A stretch of 60,000 nt of DNA from Takakia lepidozioides. Taxonomy: Eukaryota; Streptophyta; Takakiopsida; Takakiales; Takakiaceae. Within the stretch, counting starts at the first letter, position 1. The number at the start of each line of letters is the position of its first letter. The notes below the pieces were generated by a model. That model was not told the origin of the DNA. It made no database searches and saw nothing but the letters and a program-made list of their open reading frames with translations. Positions 42,661-53,582 of this stretch are shown in pieces. A program made the position numbers and the translations under genes. The DNA lies in assembly GCA_030704615.1 (NCBI GenBank), contig CM060734.1, forward strand, positions 24,058,001 through 24,118,000. Reading direction: 5' to 3'.

Positions 42661-42959
42661 GTGTTTTTGTTTTTTAATCATGAAGCGACGTCTGGCCAGC
42701 CACGTGGCGAGGTGCCACGGGTCAGGAAAAACCAGGGTTGCACACGTCAGTGACGTCACGTCAGGTCACGTCGGACCTGATGCTGACGCGACCAACGTCA
42801 CGTCAGTTTTGCCGAAAAATCAGTAAAACATGAGTTAGGTGAAAAATATGTCACGTAGGTGGACACGTTGTATTCCAAGCGACACCTTGGCAAGTGAATG
42901 AATTGTTTTATAATCTACTCCAACCGCCAATAGTTGAGGTCATTTTTAAATCATTATTC

Positions 42960-43650
42960 TTAAATTGGTGCGACCTCCAAATGGTGGTGGTCGCAGAAAT
43001 TTATCTTATTTTTTAATAGTTGCGACCACTAGAAGAAGGGTTGTCGCAACATTTTTTGTTTTTTAAAAATAGATGCGACCACCAGCAGGGGTGGTCGCAT
43101 TTTTTTCTTTTTCTTAAACAGTTGCGACCACCGCTACTAGTGGTCGCACAATTTTTATTTTATTTGTAATAGGTGCGACCACCATCAGGGGGGTGGTCGC
43201 AACATTTTTCTATTTTTTAATATCTGCGACCACCAGCATGGGGGTGGTCGCAGCATTTTTCTGGTTTTTTAATAGGTGCGACCACCAGCAGGGGGGTGGT
43301 CGCAGAATTTATTTATTTATTTAATAAATATTCTCTGTGTCCACGAGCAGGGGGGTGGTCGCAGCATTTTTCTTTTTTTTAATAGGTGCGACCACCAACA
43401 TGGTGGTGGTCGCAGAAATTTTCTATTTGTTTAATAGTTGCGACCACCAGCAGGGGGGTGGTCGCAGAAATTTTCTGTTTTTTTAATAGGTACGACCACC
43501 AGTAGGGGATGGTCGCAACAATTTTTTATTATTTTATTTATTTATTAGAATAATCTCTGTGACCACGAGCATGGGGGTGGACACATCATTTTTATTTATT
43601 TTTAATAGGTGTGACCACCAGCATGAGGGTGGTCGCAGCAGTTTTAAAAA
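42960..43650. repeat. Array of about 13 palindromes with GCGACCACC arms, hAT-2
   Basis: Arms GCGACCACC and GGTGGTCGC, separated by agcaggggg-like loops of about 6-8 bases, period about 57 bases; clear units near 43070, 43126, 43175, 43224, 43278, 43397, 43440. Relative to hAT-1 the change C to A in the left arm is mirrored by G to T in the right arm, so pairing is kept. Confidence 0.88.
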
Positions 43651-43739
43651 AATAATAACGTACGACTTCCTCGTGCGACCTGGAGCGGTCGCAGCATTGG
43701 ATCTGATTCGTCGAGCGTGTGAGGCTTGGAGGCTGGAGG

Positions 43740-43776
43740 GTATATAAGGTGGTCCCAATGCCCCTCACTTCTTTTG
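43740..43776 (+). promoter_or_regulatory. Core promoter of hAT-2
   Basis: tatataagg at 43741-43749, then cccctcacttctttt; matches hAT-1 at 21055-21095 in order and spacing, followed by a shared gcaaacactt and gtggctttcacca(a/g)agccact leader. Confidence 0.65.
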
Positions 43777-44750
43777 TAGCAAACACTTTTGTGGCGAGTG
43801 AATGTTCTCTATTCCTTGAGCAAGAGTGTAAACTCAAACTGAGGGTGCGGACTTTTTACTGTTGTGGCTTTCACCAGAGCCACTGCAGCAAATTGTCGAA
43901 AAGCACAATACTACATGGTGCATTGATGCACTTGGATTGATGTCGTAGTGTTTGGCCTCAAGATCGTGGGTGCAAAATCATCCAAGAGGGCCAGATTTGG
44001 AGCAAGGAACAGCGCTGGCAGGAGTTCTATAAATATGATCAACAGCGGTGGGACAATATTGTCAACAAGGTGAGCTTTCTTCATGCAACATCGTAGGGAG
44101 TTTGACATAACTTTGTATTTAAATATGTTAGTGTGGAGGGAGGGCTAGCCGCTGATGCAAGGATGGACTGTGGGTTCAGGATCACCCAAGAAGGCTACCA
44201 GCAGTGGAAGTAGCAGCACTTGGTCAATAGCAGCAGCAAGAATTAACAGCATCAAACTCATTAATCAGGTACTTGCTTCTGTACACATTTCATCCTCTTA
44301 TCAACGTAGTCCCTGCTTGGACAGCCTATAGGGCTGTATAAAACAGGACTTTGGAACCTTCCAACCCGGGTGCTTTGTTATTGGTCTATCAAGGTCTGAT
44401 TTGAATGTTTTCATTGCATTTTGCAGGTGAACTCATCATGGAAGAAGAGTTGGAAGTAAAAGTCCTGCTCGTTGGAGGAGATGCATCACCAAACAGGCTT
44501 GGTTCTATGTTCACTATGCAAGCCACGAGCTTGGGAATGGGTTCGGATTGTGCTGTATTTTTTGTTGATGAGGAGACTGCGATCCAAACTACAAACAGGA
44601 AAGGCAAACCAGGGAAAACCTGCAGAGGAGCAACCAAAGGCACTTGGTATTTGGGCAGGGTTCAAAGAATGCGGAAGAAAATCAATAAGCGGTTTGTAGA
44701 ATGTAGGGATTCTGTTGATTATTGGAGCGTCCTTCTCATATGAAGATTGG

Positions 44751-47000
44751 GTTAGCATCGGTACCAAAAAAATTCGAGGAGGGGTCTTATACGTACGATT
44801 TGACGGATAACATGATGGTTTGATTTGGATTCCATTATCGGTTAGCATGTTTAAAGTACAATGTCAAGTCAAACACATATGTATTTGATGCAAATGACTG
44901 AAAAGTCTTTGACAACTTTATCAAAGGCAAATAATTTTTTTAATTAATTTGTTAGATTTTATTATGTTTTAAATGAATAAATTCGATATAATATAAAAAC
45001 ATACATATACATATTGGAGGGTTATTTTTAATGATGGAAAATGAGAATATACATACAGAAGGGGGTACTTTTTAAAAATTGTAAATTTTTGTATATTTAC
45101 AGGAGGGGGTTTTATAATCTTCAAAAGTATGTACAGAGGGGTATAAATTATCCAAGGACCTGTATACAGGGGGTTTTTTTTTATTAGGCGACGAACGCAC
45201 GTGATACGCACAGTTTATAAAGAGTGCACCCCCCGGGTATCATGCTCAAACCAAGGTGTTAGTAAATCAAACATAAAACTGAAAACAGAAGGGAGATTGG
45301 TTGATAATGTGTACAAGAACCACCAAGTACACTGGTCTAAATCAGAGAGGGAAGATACTTATGTCTTGTCGAGACATGGAACAAGACCTGACAAGGTCAT
45401 TGTAAAATTAACGACAAATCAGCCTCATAACAAGGCATTATCAACCATTCTTCATTCACAAGTCAGCTTTATGACAAATCCCAGACTTCAAAGTCAATGA
45501 AGTCTCTGGGTGGGGGGGTGGGAAAAATTAGAGACTCAATTACCACTGTTCATAGCAGGAAACCATTGTTCAGCATGCTAAAAAGTGCCATTCATGACAT
45601 GCCATGTCATTCAGCCTGTATTTTTTGGTCAGCTTACATACCAAGGCATAACCAACCATCATAATTTATTGTTGGCCCAAAAACTAGTATAGTTTTGGGT
45701 TCTTTGTATCATTGGACATACCAAAGTGACTGAGCAGTAAGTATCCATGTCCAAATAAAGATCCATTGATCACTGTTCATGGCTGGAAATGTCTGTTTGT
45801 CTTAAAGAAGCCATTTATGATCATAGAAGGCTTAAGAACAAAATAAGAGCATTTCTTTACATAAAGAACATCACCAAAGCAGGGTTACAGACTGATATTT
45901 TGCAGCTTATACAACAGGGTATAATCAGCTGTCCTATTTTGCACATCAAGTCACTTATTGACACCATGTTTTTTGCCCCATGATCTGTTTTAGATCTGGG
46001 GCTGGTGTGTAATTTCAATGACAGGGTAGAGTAATATTCCCACTCTTATTCCATGCCCCAAGACCATTCTATGTCTGGGGTAGGAAATCATTACCATAAC
46101 AGGCTGTAATCAGATTTACATGCCATGCAATCATCCATAGGAAACACGAAGAATCTGAATTGCTCATCCCATCAGGCCTGCAGGTTACTTTGGTATTATT
46201 TATCCTAAAGCAACTTGAATACAATGCCTGAATCATTCTGTTCACATCTACCAATGTCTTACCATTATGGAAAATAGGTAAACATTCAAGGGCATATAAC
46301 CAAGGACCAGATTTGGCCACAAAAGATCCATCCATATCAGTTTGGCATGGTATCAAGTGTCCTAAAGTAACCAGCTTCTAAAAGAGGCTAAGTTTCCAAT
46401 GCATGTACATTCAAAAACACTGTCTGGTCATGAAAACAGGTCTGCCCTACATTGTAGCATGTTACCAGATCTCTTTAAAGCCATCAGCTTGTCATATCAT
46501 TGCTCCATTGTCACATCAGTATGCCATAGGGAACAAGAGATAGTCGCCCTAATGATTGATTGTCCACCATACTAGGTTAAACATAGGAGCCATCAAGATC
46601 AAAGGAAAGAGGAAGAAAGGATTGTTCTCCCCCAAAGATACAGATGGCATCGCTTCTTCAACTCAATTCCAATCAACTTCAAGCTTTAAAATCCATGTTA
46701 AGTAAGGACCCTCACCTGGTCCCATCACATGCAATCAGAAACAGTTAAGTTAGAGACGATGTGGAACCCCAGGTGAATCGCAGGTCTCACGCTTGTTATC
46801 GTTGTAGGCACTCATTCACGCACTTTTCTTGACCATAGCACGCCCCTTCGCACTTAGTCCAGCCCCTGCAGCTGCTGCTTCAAGAGTTGTGTTCCCTTCA
46901 AGCTTGAAGTTGAAACCCCAACTCACATATGCCCTACAAGTGTTTTTCTTTCACCCCAAGTGGAAACCAGCCCTAGCCCTTCCATTCTAGCTCTCTAAAG
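44751..47000. other. Non-coding or unrecognised stretch
   Basis: No recognised gene. 45285-45530 is a copy, in opposite orientation, of 57440-57690 (shared ggaagatact(t)atgtcttgtcg, acaaatcagcctcataacaaggca boxes). A minus-strand frame at 46069-46356 looks protein-like but matches nothing I know. Confidence 0.45.
45285..45530 (+). repeat. Dispersed repeat, partner of 57440-57690
   Basis: Contains gagagggaagatactt, cgacaaatcagcctcataac and a G-run end gggtgggggggtggg; the partner copy has these reversed, with a (CT)n run beyond its outer edge. Confidence 0.75.
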
Positions 47001-47460
47001 CTTGAAAACAAGAGCCTCAATGGGTTGAAGGCATGCTCCACACATGCCCCACTCTCACCATAAGAGAATCAGCTCCTTTGCTTCATTTCTTGCACCCACA
47101 AACTTAAAAATACAAGCTTCAGCGGGCTGAAAGCATGCTCCACACATGCCCTACAAGGAAACCAGCCCCTTCCTTCCTTTCTTGCACTCCCAAACCTGAA
47201 AGTACAAGCCTTCAACAGGCTGAAAGCATGCTCAACACATGTATTGCCCTCACATAAGGGAAGTCAACCCTTCCCTCTTCCTTGCTTGCCCTCCATGCTT
47301 GAAGATGGAAGCTTCAATGGGCTGAATGTATGCTCCACACATGCATCGTCTTCACACAAGAGGTAATATCAGCCCCCTATCTTGGCTGAATGCATGCTCC
47401 ACACATGCATCCCCTTCACACAAGAGGTAATATCAGCCCCCTATCTTGGCTCTTTGGCTC
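47000..47460. repeat. Degenerate tandem repeat, about 65-100 bp units
   Basis: Recurring words gcatgctccacacatgc followed by tcagccc-type segments at about 47033, 47130, 47225, 47329 and 47394. The last two units are nearly identical (ttcacacaagaggtaatatc, agccccctatcttggct). Confidence 0.8.
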
Positions 47461-47668
47461 CTTGATGCTCTCTAAGATAAGACTAAGCACTCCACAACCT
47501 TTGCCAAGCTCCTAAAACCCTAAGGTTTACATTTCCAGCCACAAGACATTCTTCTTGTGGTGCAAGAGCTCTTCTTCCAAGCTCTGAAACCCTAGGTGCA
47601 CATTCCATGGCCTTGCCGCACCTCTTAGCTCCTGTTCCAGCCCTGTTCTTGCCATGGCAAGAGCCCTT

Positions 47669-48418
47669 TCAATGCTGAAGCTCGAGATTGAAACCCAATC
47701 TCAATATACTCCACAAAGTGCATTGATTTGCCCCAAGCCAAATCAGCCTTTTAGCTTGGTCTTGCAATCCTTCACACAATGAAAGCTCGTATTCCCAAGG
47801 CCAATTCTCAGCTTTGCCACCAAAGCCACTATAACCTGCTCCAATCCTACATTCTTTCGTAAAATGTCCGGGTTTCTTACAATAAAAACATTTACCAGGT
47901 CTCTTTTTGGTTGGTTGAGGACCACCATATGAGCCACCTGGACTAGAGCCTATTTCAATACCTGGACTGTTACTTTTTCCCAGGACTAAATTTCTTTTTG
48001 GGAAAAGGCTTCTGTACAAAGCTGACTCTGTTGACTAAATCCCTACGGTCTTTCTCCTTAATTCCTCGTTCAACAAATATCCCATTAATTGGTGAAACGT
48101 GAGACCGGGCTGATTTTCGTTAGCTACAATGAATACTTCGTATGAGGGAGGAAGACTATTAAGTAATGTTAATATCTTTTCAGCCTCATCGATTGTTATT
48201 CCTACACCAGCAAGCTGGTCGATCAGATTACTAAATGCACTAATGTGATTAGCTATGCTATCACTTTCTGCCATTTTCAAATATTGAAACTGACGTTTTA
48301 AGTACATTTTAGTGGTCGCATCTTTTGTTTCAAAGATCGTCACTAATTGATCCCAACCCGCTTTTGATGTTGTAGCATTAGCTATATGAAGTATTTGGGA
48401 ATCTTTTAAATAAAACAT
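47669..48418 (-). pseudogene. Ty1/copia Gag with CCHC knuckle
   Basis: Frame 48035-48418 is the UBN2-type copia Gag region: LHIANATTSKAGWDQL, LKRQFQYLKMAESDSI, LLNSLPPSYEVFI, TFHQLMGYLL. The next frame, 47669-48019, has the knuckle CFYCKKPGHFTKEC (CX2CX4HX4C). One stop/frame break separates them. Protease, integrase and RT are absent to the left, where the tandem repeats begin, so only the 5' end of the element is present. Confidence 0.88.
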
Positions 48419-48642
48419 TATCGTGGATAATGCTTTCAGATCCCTGTCATCATTTTTCCCTTCTCAAGAGTATCTTAGTTTTGATCTTCCACATATGGAA
48501 GTTATCTCCATCGAATTTATCGATGAGACGAGCATCCATTGAAGTGGAAGTCATACTTATCAGATTTTTTTTTTAGAAATTTAATAGTTCATATAGTTTT
48601 TCTTTGACTCTCTATCCATTTTGCATATAAGCTTTTCGCATA

Positions 48643-48654
48643 GCTCTGATACCA
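48643..48654 (-). promoter_or_regulatory. Copia primer-binding site
   Basis: Minus strand tggtatcagagc, initiator-Met-tRNA complement, about 220 bases upstream of the copia Gag. The preceding tttgcatca is a plausible LTR end. Confidence 0.85.
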
Positions 48655-48904
48655 TGATGCAAATCATGCTACCATGTTATAGGAATTAGACACTATACAA
48701 TACAAAGTGCTTTATTAATTAGGAGCTCTCCTCCCAACCATGAAGACACCAGAGTAACTATATGGTCCTTCTCCCCCAAGCTCTTACCTATTCGACTCCA
48801 AGAGTCACTAATTGATGTACCTCTTAACATCTGATTGGTTGCTCAAGTGTTATGTCCTCTTAGGCTACAGCCAATTAAATAATAATTGCTAGATAGTTCT
48901 AATT
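48655..48904 (-). repeat. Probable copia 5' LTR
   Basis: Lies between the PBS and LINE-3 homology. Only one copy exists in the window, so the outer edge is set by where LINE similarity starts and is approximate. Confidence 0.5.
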
Positions 48905-49170
48905 TCAATAGATGTCGTCATTCCAGGTGACTCTTGAGGCAGAAAAGCGGGAGCAAATGCAACCATTCTTGCACCGGGACTCGTCGAAAACCGAGATGAG
49001 TTGCATGCGTCTCCTTTCTCCACATCTAGAAACTGCTGCAAGCAGAGAAAACCAAGCCTTACGCCCCTCAATCATCAGATCCGAGAAAATCCTAGCAAGG
49101 ATTGTCCTGATGCTGGGGGCAATGCCATTATACACAAATTCACACCTAGACTTCCAGATATTCTAGAGTG
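48905..49170 (-). mobile_element. LINE fragment (LINE-3)
   Basis: Aligns in the same orientation with 14160-14300 (shared aagcctta(c/g)gcccctca(a/g)tcatcag and gaaaatc). On the minus strand it reads KAWFSLLAAVS and CKNG, parallel to the 6560-6680 piece. It is the region just before the ORF2 C-terminus. Confidence 0.65.
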
Positions 49171-49322
49171 GGGGCCCTTAAGCATGCCCATACGGGGCAA
49201 TGGTTCCATGTGCCCTAGGGAGAGTTAAGGAGTGAGGGGGGTTTGAGATATCAATGGGGGACCAATTAGAATAGAAGGCTGCCACATGCCATGTATTAGC
49301 TCCACAGGCATTTGCCATCCTT

Positions 49323-49558
49323 ATATATATATATATATATATATATTTGAAAGGAAACCTGGGAGCGACAGCCCACAATTCAGGCCCTTGAGGAGGGGGA
49401 AAACCACCTTTCAATTATGGGCCATGAGGCCTACAGGACGATCAACGCCTAGACATACCGTCATGAACAATCCCACACACGGGGTAGGGCAGCGGGTTTG
49501 AACCCGGAACCACCAGGGCGACGCACCGTGCACTTACCAGCTGAGCTACCATCCGGCG
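49323..49558 (-). mobile_element. tRNA-derived SINE, second family
   Basis: Flanked by tgccatcctt (49313-49322 and 49559-49568). On the minus strand: A box tggtagctcagctggtaag (49551-49533), B box gggttcaaaccc (49505-49494), body, and a (TA)n tail at 49323-49346. The body differs from the 24581 SINE. Confidence 0.88.
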
Positions 49559-49568
49559 TGCCATCCTT

Positions 49569-50920
49569 GTGCATTTTGAAAAAAGAAATATAATTTTTGG
49601 ATGAATTATGAATAAGTTATGAATTTCTTATGACTGATCATAGGTATCTCTATAAGCATAAGTTCATTGAGTGGGGTCATCGATGATGCCTAATCGGGAC
49701 TTTGTCAATGCCATGCAAGTTAGTGAAGACTGCAAATGTAACATCAACATCAAAAACTAAACTTTGAAGATGTTGAGGAAAAGTAACTAATCATGTACTC
49801 ACGACTTATTCAATGCTCTATGCTTCATATCACAGTTTTTCATGAGAGATCTTCACTATTTCTCTACTCTGTTCTTTTAACAACCCCCCAGCCGACCTAC
49901 CACTGCCACTTCAGGACTGGCCTCCAACAGTCACTACAACTACACATAACAAGATTACAAAACAGTAGCCACAGAGCTATTCCATGTTTGAATGAATTGC
50001 TTCACCAGGTAGATTGATCACTTGTATTGACAAGATTGCATATTAAGATGTTGATTTTGAGGAAATGTTCTAGTTTTTGTGCAGGCTGGAGAGATCTCCC
50101 TTGAAGCCAAGGGTGGTTTTTGCAGATGGCGACGTTATCATTCTCCCAGCATTTGAGGACCCACGACAGTAACCCACTAGTTTCATTTGCTTCACATTCT
50201 GAGTAGCAGCTTTTGTATTGCGCATCTGCCTAAACAACATCATCAGATTTGAGGAAGCTGCCTATGGTAGTACCATATCTGAATAAGCATGGATATTTGA
50301 AGTAGTAGAATTTTGTAGGATTTTGATGTCAATTTTGTTCAAACAATGGGGTAATCAATGTGCTACCTACCATGTACCAGATATTAGAACACCAAGGTCA
50401 CCTGGTTTACTCAAGGGGCCCTTAAAAAGGGTATTTCACTCTGGAGAGCACAGTATCAAACAGTCTAGATTAGTGGTGTGCAGTCAAAGGAGGGGCGTTG
50501 GTAATGGACCAGACTAACCTACCTCAGCCACATGGAACAAGCCTGCTGACTCCAGTGTCATCTAGATCCTTGGACAATTCGTAACACAGATTTACATTCT
50601 TCAGGGAATTTGACAAAGGGGAATCGGTTAGTGTAAACAGCTACTCAAACTGTCTATTGACAAGTGGAACCCCCATCCACGCATGTTAGCTCCTTCAGTT
50701 TGAGATGAATTCAGGTCAACTGTGGGTTAAGGATATAGTCTATTATGAATGGGACCGTCGGGATCGCTGGTACAGTAGGTAACCCACAAAAGCTGACATG
50801 AAGAACGTCCATAAAACCTGTAATGAGGCCAGGCAGATGATTTCAGCCCAGAAAGTAGCTAATAACCTAGCACATTCTAAACACTTGCAGATTCAGAATG
50901 CCAGGTGTTAAAGGTTAGAA
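49569..50920. other. Stretch without a recognised gene
   Basis: Short frames only. Composition is unlike the transposons around it (balanced, no repeats visible), so non-coding or intronic DNA of a host gene is possible. Confidence 0.35.
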
Positions 50921-50926
50921 CTTTGC

Positions 50927-51817
50927 TCACTGAAGATCTGAGGTCAAGTCCTTACCGTGTTGACCATTTGCCATTTTTCGAGTCTCCTCACCCGGAGCTC
51001 CAATCCCTCTAATATACACTCCACAGACACTGCAGGACTCACCAGTGTCTCCGATCCAGCAGTCGCTCCCTGGAAGTGAAACCAAAGACACATCAACCCC
51101 ACTGTCACTGTTCCTCATCTATCAATTTTGCTGAGGCTAACTGGAACAATTTGCCGTGGCAAGTGATCAGGCGAACAGGCACTCCATCCTGGCAGGCATC
51201 TGGGCAACAAACCAATGAGATACCATAGGTGAAAAAATGAAATAAGTCTGCAGGATAAGGTTTGTTGAGGAACTATTTCCATATTAGTATGAGAGCTGCT
51301 TACTGAATCAAACAAGAGATAAGCCTTCACTTAACACTAGTCAGCAATGCCACCACTGGCATAAGAAAGGCAGACTTGGACCTGAGCCTGCACATAATTG
51401 ACCAGTTCCTGCAATCGTGCTGCTTGTGGGTCTTGCATACCCTTGCTGTCTCCACCATCACCAAGGATGATTTCGATGTAGGGCTGGTAGGAGAACAAAG
51501 CAGCTTGGTCAGAATCCATAACCATATGAGCATAAGAGTGAGAATCTATGCAAACCTGGTTTGGCAGGTTCCCACCAACTTAAACTGTGGTATATGCAGC
51601 AGATGTAGAATCTTACCATGGTGGTGTAACTGCCCTCCAGACTAAGAGCGAGTCCTGCAGCTGCGACTGCCTCCTTGTTAGAGCCTTTTATCTGAATATA
51701 TGGCGTGGATATGTTCTTCAGGTGGTCCACCTCCACTAGAAGCTGCAAGTCATTGCCAATGTTGTTCAGGTGACCATTAATATGGCATGCATGAAGAATC
51801 CTTCTGACCAAGTGCAT
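50927..51817 (-). CDS. Possible spliced host gene, unidentified
   Basis: Two minus-strand segments join in frame across a 61-base GT-AG intron. Exon up to 51617 reads LLVEVDHLKNISTPYIQIKG, KEAVAAAGLALSLEGSYTTM, followed by donor gtaagatt; acceptor accag precedes 51555, and the frame continues VCIDSHSYAHMVMDSDQAAL, YIEIILGDGGDSKG, RLQELVNYVQAQVQVCLSYA to TAG at 51347-51349. Farther left, an acceptor-like ttgcccag precedes DACQDGVPVRLITCHGKLFQ and LASAKLIDEEQ (about 51118-51201), and another exon-like piece with a gtgagt donor lies at 51000-51062. The first segment faintly recalls a KH domain (IKGSNKEAV), but I do not recognise the protein. Exons downstream of 51347 are speculative. Confidence 0.35.
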
Positions 51818-52648
51818 GAGCAGACCAGAGATCCACTTGGATGCAATCCTTATGGACCTGCATACAACTATGTCTTTAAAAAATTGTCACGTGTTGACCT
51901 CCTAACTGCCAGAGGTTTGAAGGGTCATATTTCAAAATAAGCTTTATAATTCCCATTGTCACATTGAAAGAGACGGGTAACTTTTCTGAAGTCTCAAAAG
52001 ATACACCCAAAACTTGTCTTCCAAGTACAAAGGTACAGCTGCATCCTATGGGTGTTCAGGAACTATTCCATGCAGCAGGAGCGTCTACGAAAATGTTGTC
52101 TTACACTCACATCACCATCTTATTTATAAGGATGAAGCAGCTGCTGGTGGCTCATTAGATCCCTGCAAAGCAAGGAGTCATTGGTGGCTTCTTTTGAATA
52201 GGCCATTGCACCATACCTTGGTGTCCAAAGCATTCACTATTAGCCTGGAAACCTAAGCTCCACAATCAACCTCTCATCTTTGGCAACTACAGAGACCGAA
52301 CACGAATTGCAGATTTCAGCAATCATGTAAATATGTGAGGCTGTCTGAAATGTATCTCTGTATGAGTGAGATGGCACGTTCCCCTTGCGACCTCATAGTC
52401 ATCCCCACAAAACTCTATCCCACTTTCTATGCAATTACAAGGGCTAAAAATTCTATAGCTGAACTCTGTCTTAGAACTGTCAAATAGACTATCAAGTTGG
52501 CATGGTTTGCAATGAAACTCGTCATTATTTACATCACTAGTTCAATGGACATTGTAATGCAGCATAGGTGTGAACCTCCATGTATCTAGCAGCATTCGAA
52601 CATGACCAAACAACTCTAGCCTGTCTCTAGACAATTTGCGTCTACCAG

Positions 52649-53148
52649 NNNNNNNNNNNNNNNNNNNNNNNNNNNNNNNNNNNNNNNNNNNNNNNNNNNN
52701 NNNNNNNNNNNNNNNNNNNNNNNNNNNNNNNNNNNNNNNNNNNNNNNNNNNNNNNNNNNNNNNNNNNNNNNNNNNNNNNNNNNNNNNNNNNNNNNNNNNN
52801 NNNNNNNNNNNNNNNNNNNNNNNNNNNNNNNNNNNNNNNNNNNNNNNNNNNNNNNNNNNNNNNNNNNNNNNNNNNNNNNNNNNNNNNNNNNNNNNNNNNN
52901 NNNNNNNNNNNNNNNNNNNNNNNNNNNNNNNNNNNNNNNNNNNNNNNNNNNNNNNNNNNNNNNNNNNNNNNNNNNNNNNNNNNNNNNNNNNNNNNNNNNN
53001 NNNNNNNNNNNNNNNNNNNNNNNNNNNNNNNNNNNNNNNNNNNNNNNNNNNNNNNNNNNNNNNNNNNNNNNNNNNNNNNNNNNNNNNNNNNNNNNNNNNN
53101 NNNNNNNNNNNNNNNNNNNNNNNNNNNNNNNNNNNNNNNNNNNNNNNN
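52649..53148. other. Assembly gap, 500 N
   Basis: Exactly 500 N, a conventional placeholder size, so the true length is unknown. It interrupts the LTR-element protease that ends at 53149. Confidence 0.98.
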
Positions 53149-53582
53149 TTACTGTAAATGGGGCTGGTTTCATGTTACTTAGACCAAGCTTCTTCCTTAA
53201 TTGGTTGTCATGATATTTACTCCAGAACCTCCATCTATCAGTACATCAGTTAGTTCTGTGCTCCAATTCTCAATTGGATTACTGGCATAGAATCATCAAA
53301 GTCCATGACTGTTTCTCGCCCTTCCGGCTTCACATTATAACTGGTCACCTTGCTGTTCAGGTCTGTGTTTCCTGTCTCCTGGGCAATTCGATTGATTGCT
53401 TGATACAGCCTGTGCCTACAATAAGGTGCCACAGCTAATAGCTGTCCAATGGTAATTTCTACTTTGGTCTGGCATATTACTTCAGCCAAAATCTCTTCAT
53501 TACTTTGCATGTCTGCATCTTCTTTCTTCCTTTCTTCCTCTCTCCCTTCTTCTTCTCCATCAGAATCAGAGGAATCTGCCAA
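53149..53582 (-). pseudogene. LTR-retroelement protease region (truncated by gap)
   Basis: Frame 53250-53582 carries ITIGQLLAVAPYCRHRL, a block that typically precedes protease in some gypsy Pol proteins. After a one-base frameshift at about 53255 the sequence reads LTDVLIDGGSGVNIM, an aspartic protease active site of the DGGS form, then LGLSNMKPAPFTV into the gap. RT would lie in or beyond the gap, but 52.6 kb leftwards shows none. Confidence 0.7.

Larger units (their letters stand above)
42732..44750 (+). mobile_element. hAT-2, related element: terminus, GCGACCACC palindrome array, promoter, exon-like pieces
   Basis: A CAGGGTTGCACACGTCAG-like start and CGTCAGGTCACGTCGGACC words closely match 19966-20020 of hAT-1. 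The array (42960-43650), TATA (43740) and about 200 bases of leader parallel hAT-1. Downstream pieces are not recognisably transposase: 43960-44070 reads CKIIQEGQIWSKEQRW up to a good donor (aag|gtgagc); 44160-44210 reads CGFRITQEGYQQWK; 44405-44743 (VKVLLVGGDASPNR) follows an acceptor-like ttttgcag. The right end was not found; the far boundary is uncertain. Confidence 0.6.

Noticed and set aside
46069-46356. Minus-strand 95-codon frame as a gene
   Set aside because: Protein-like composition but no motif, no splice partners and no conservation evidence visible.
52616-53173. Open frames spanning the N run on both strands
   Set aside because: They exist only because N codons are not read as stops.
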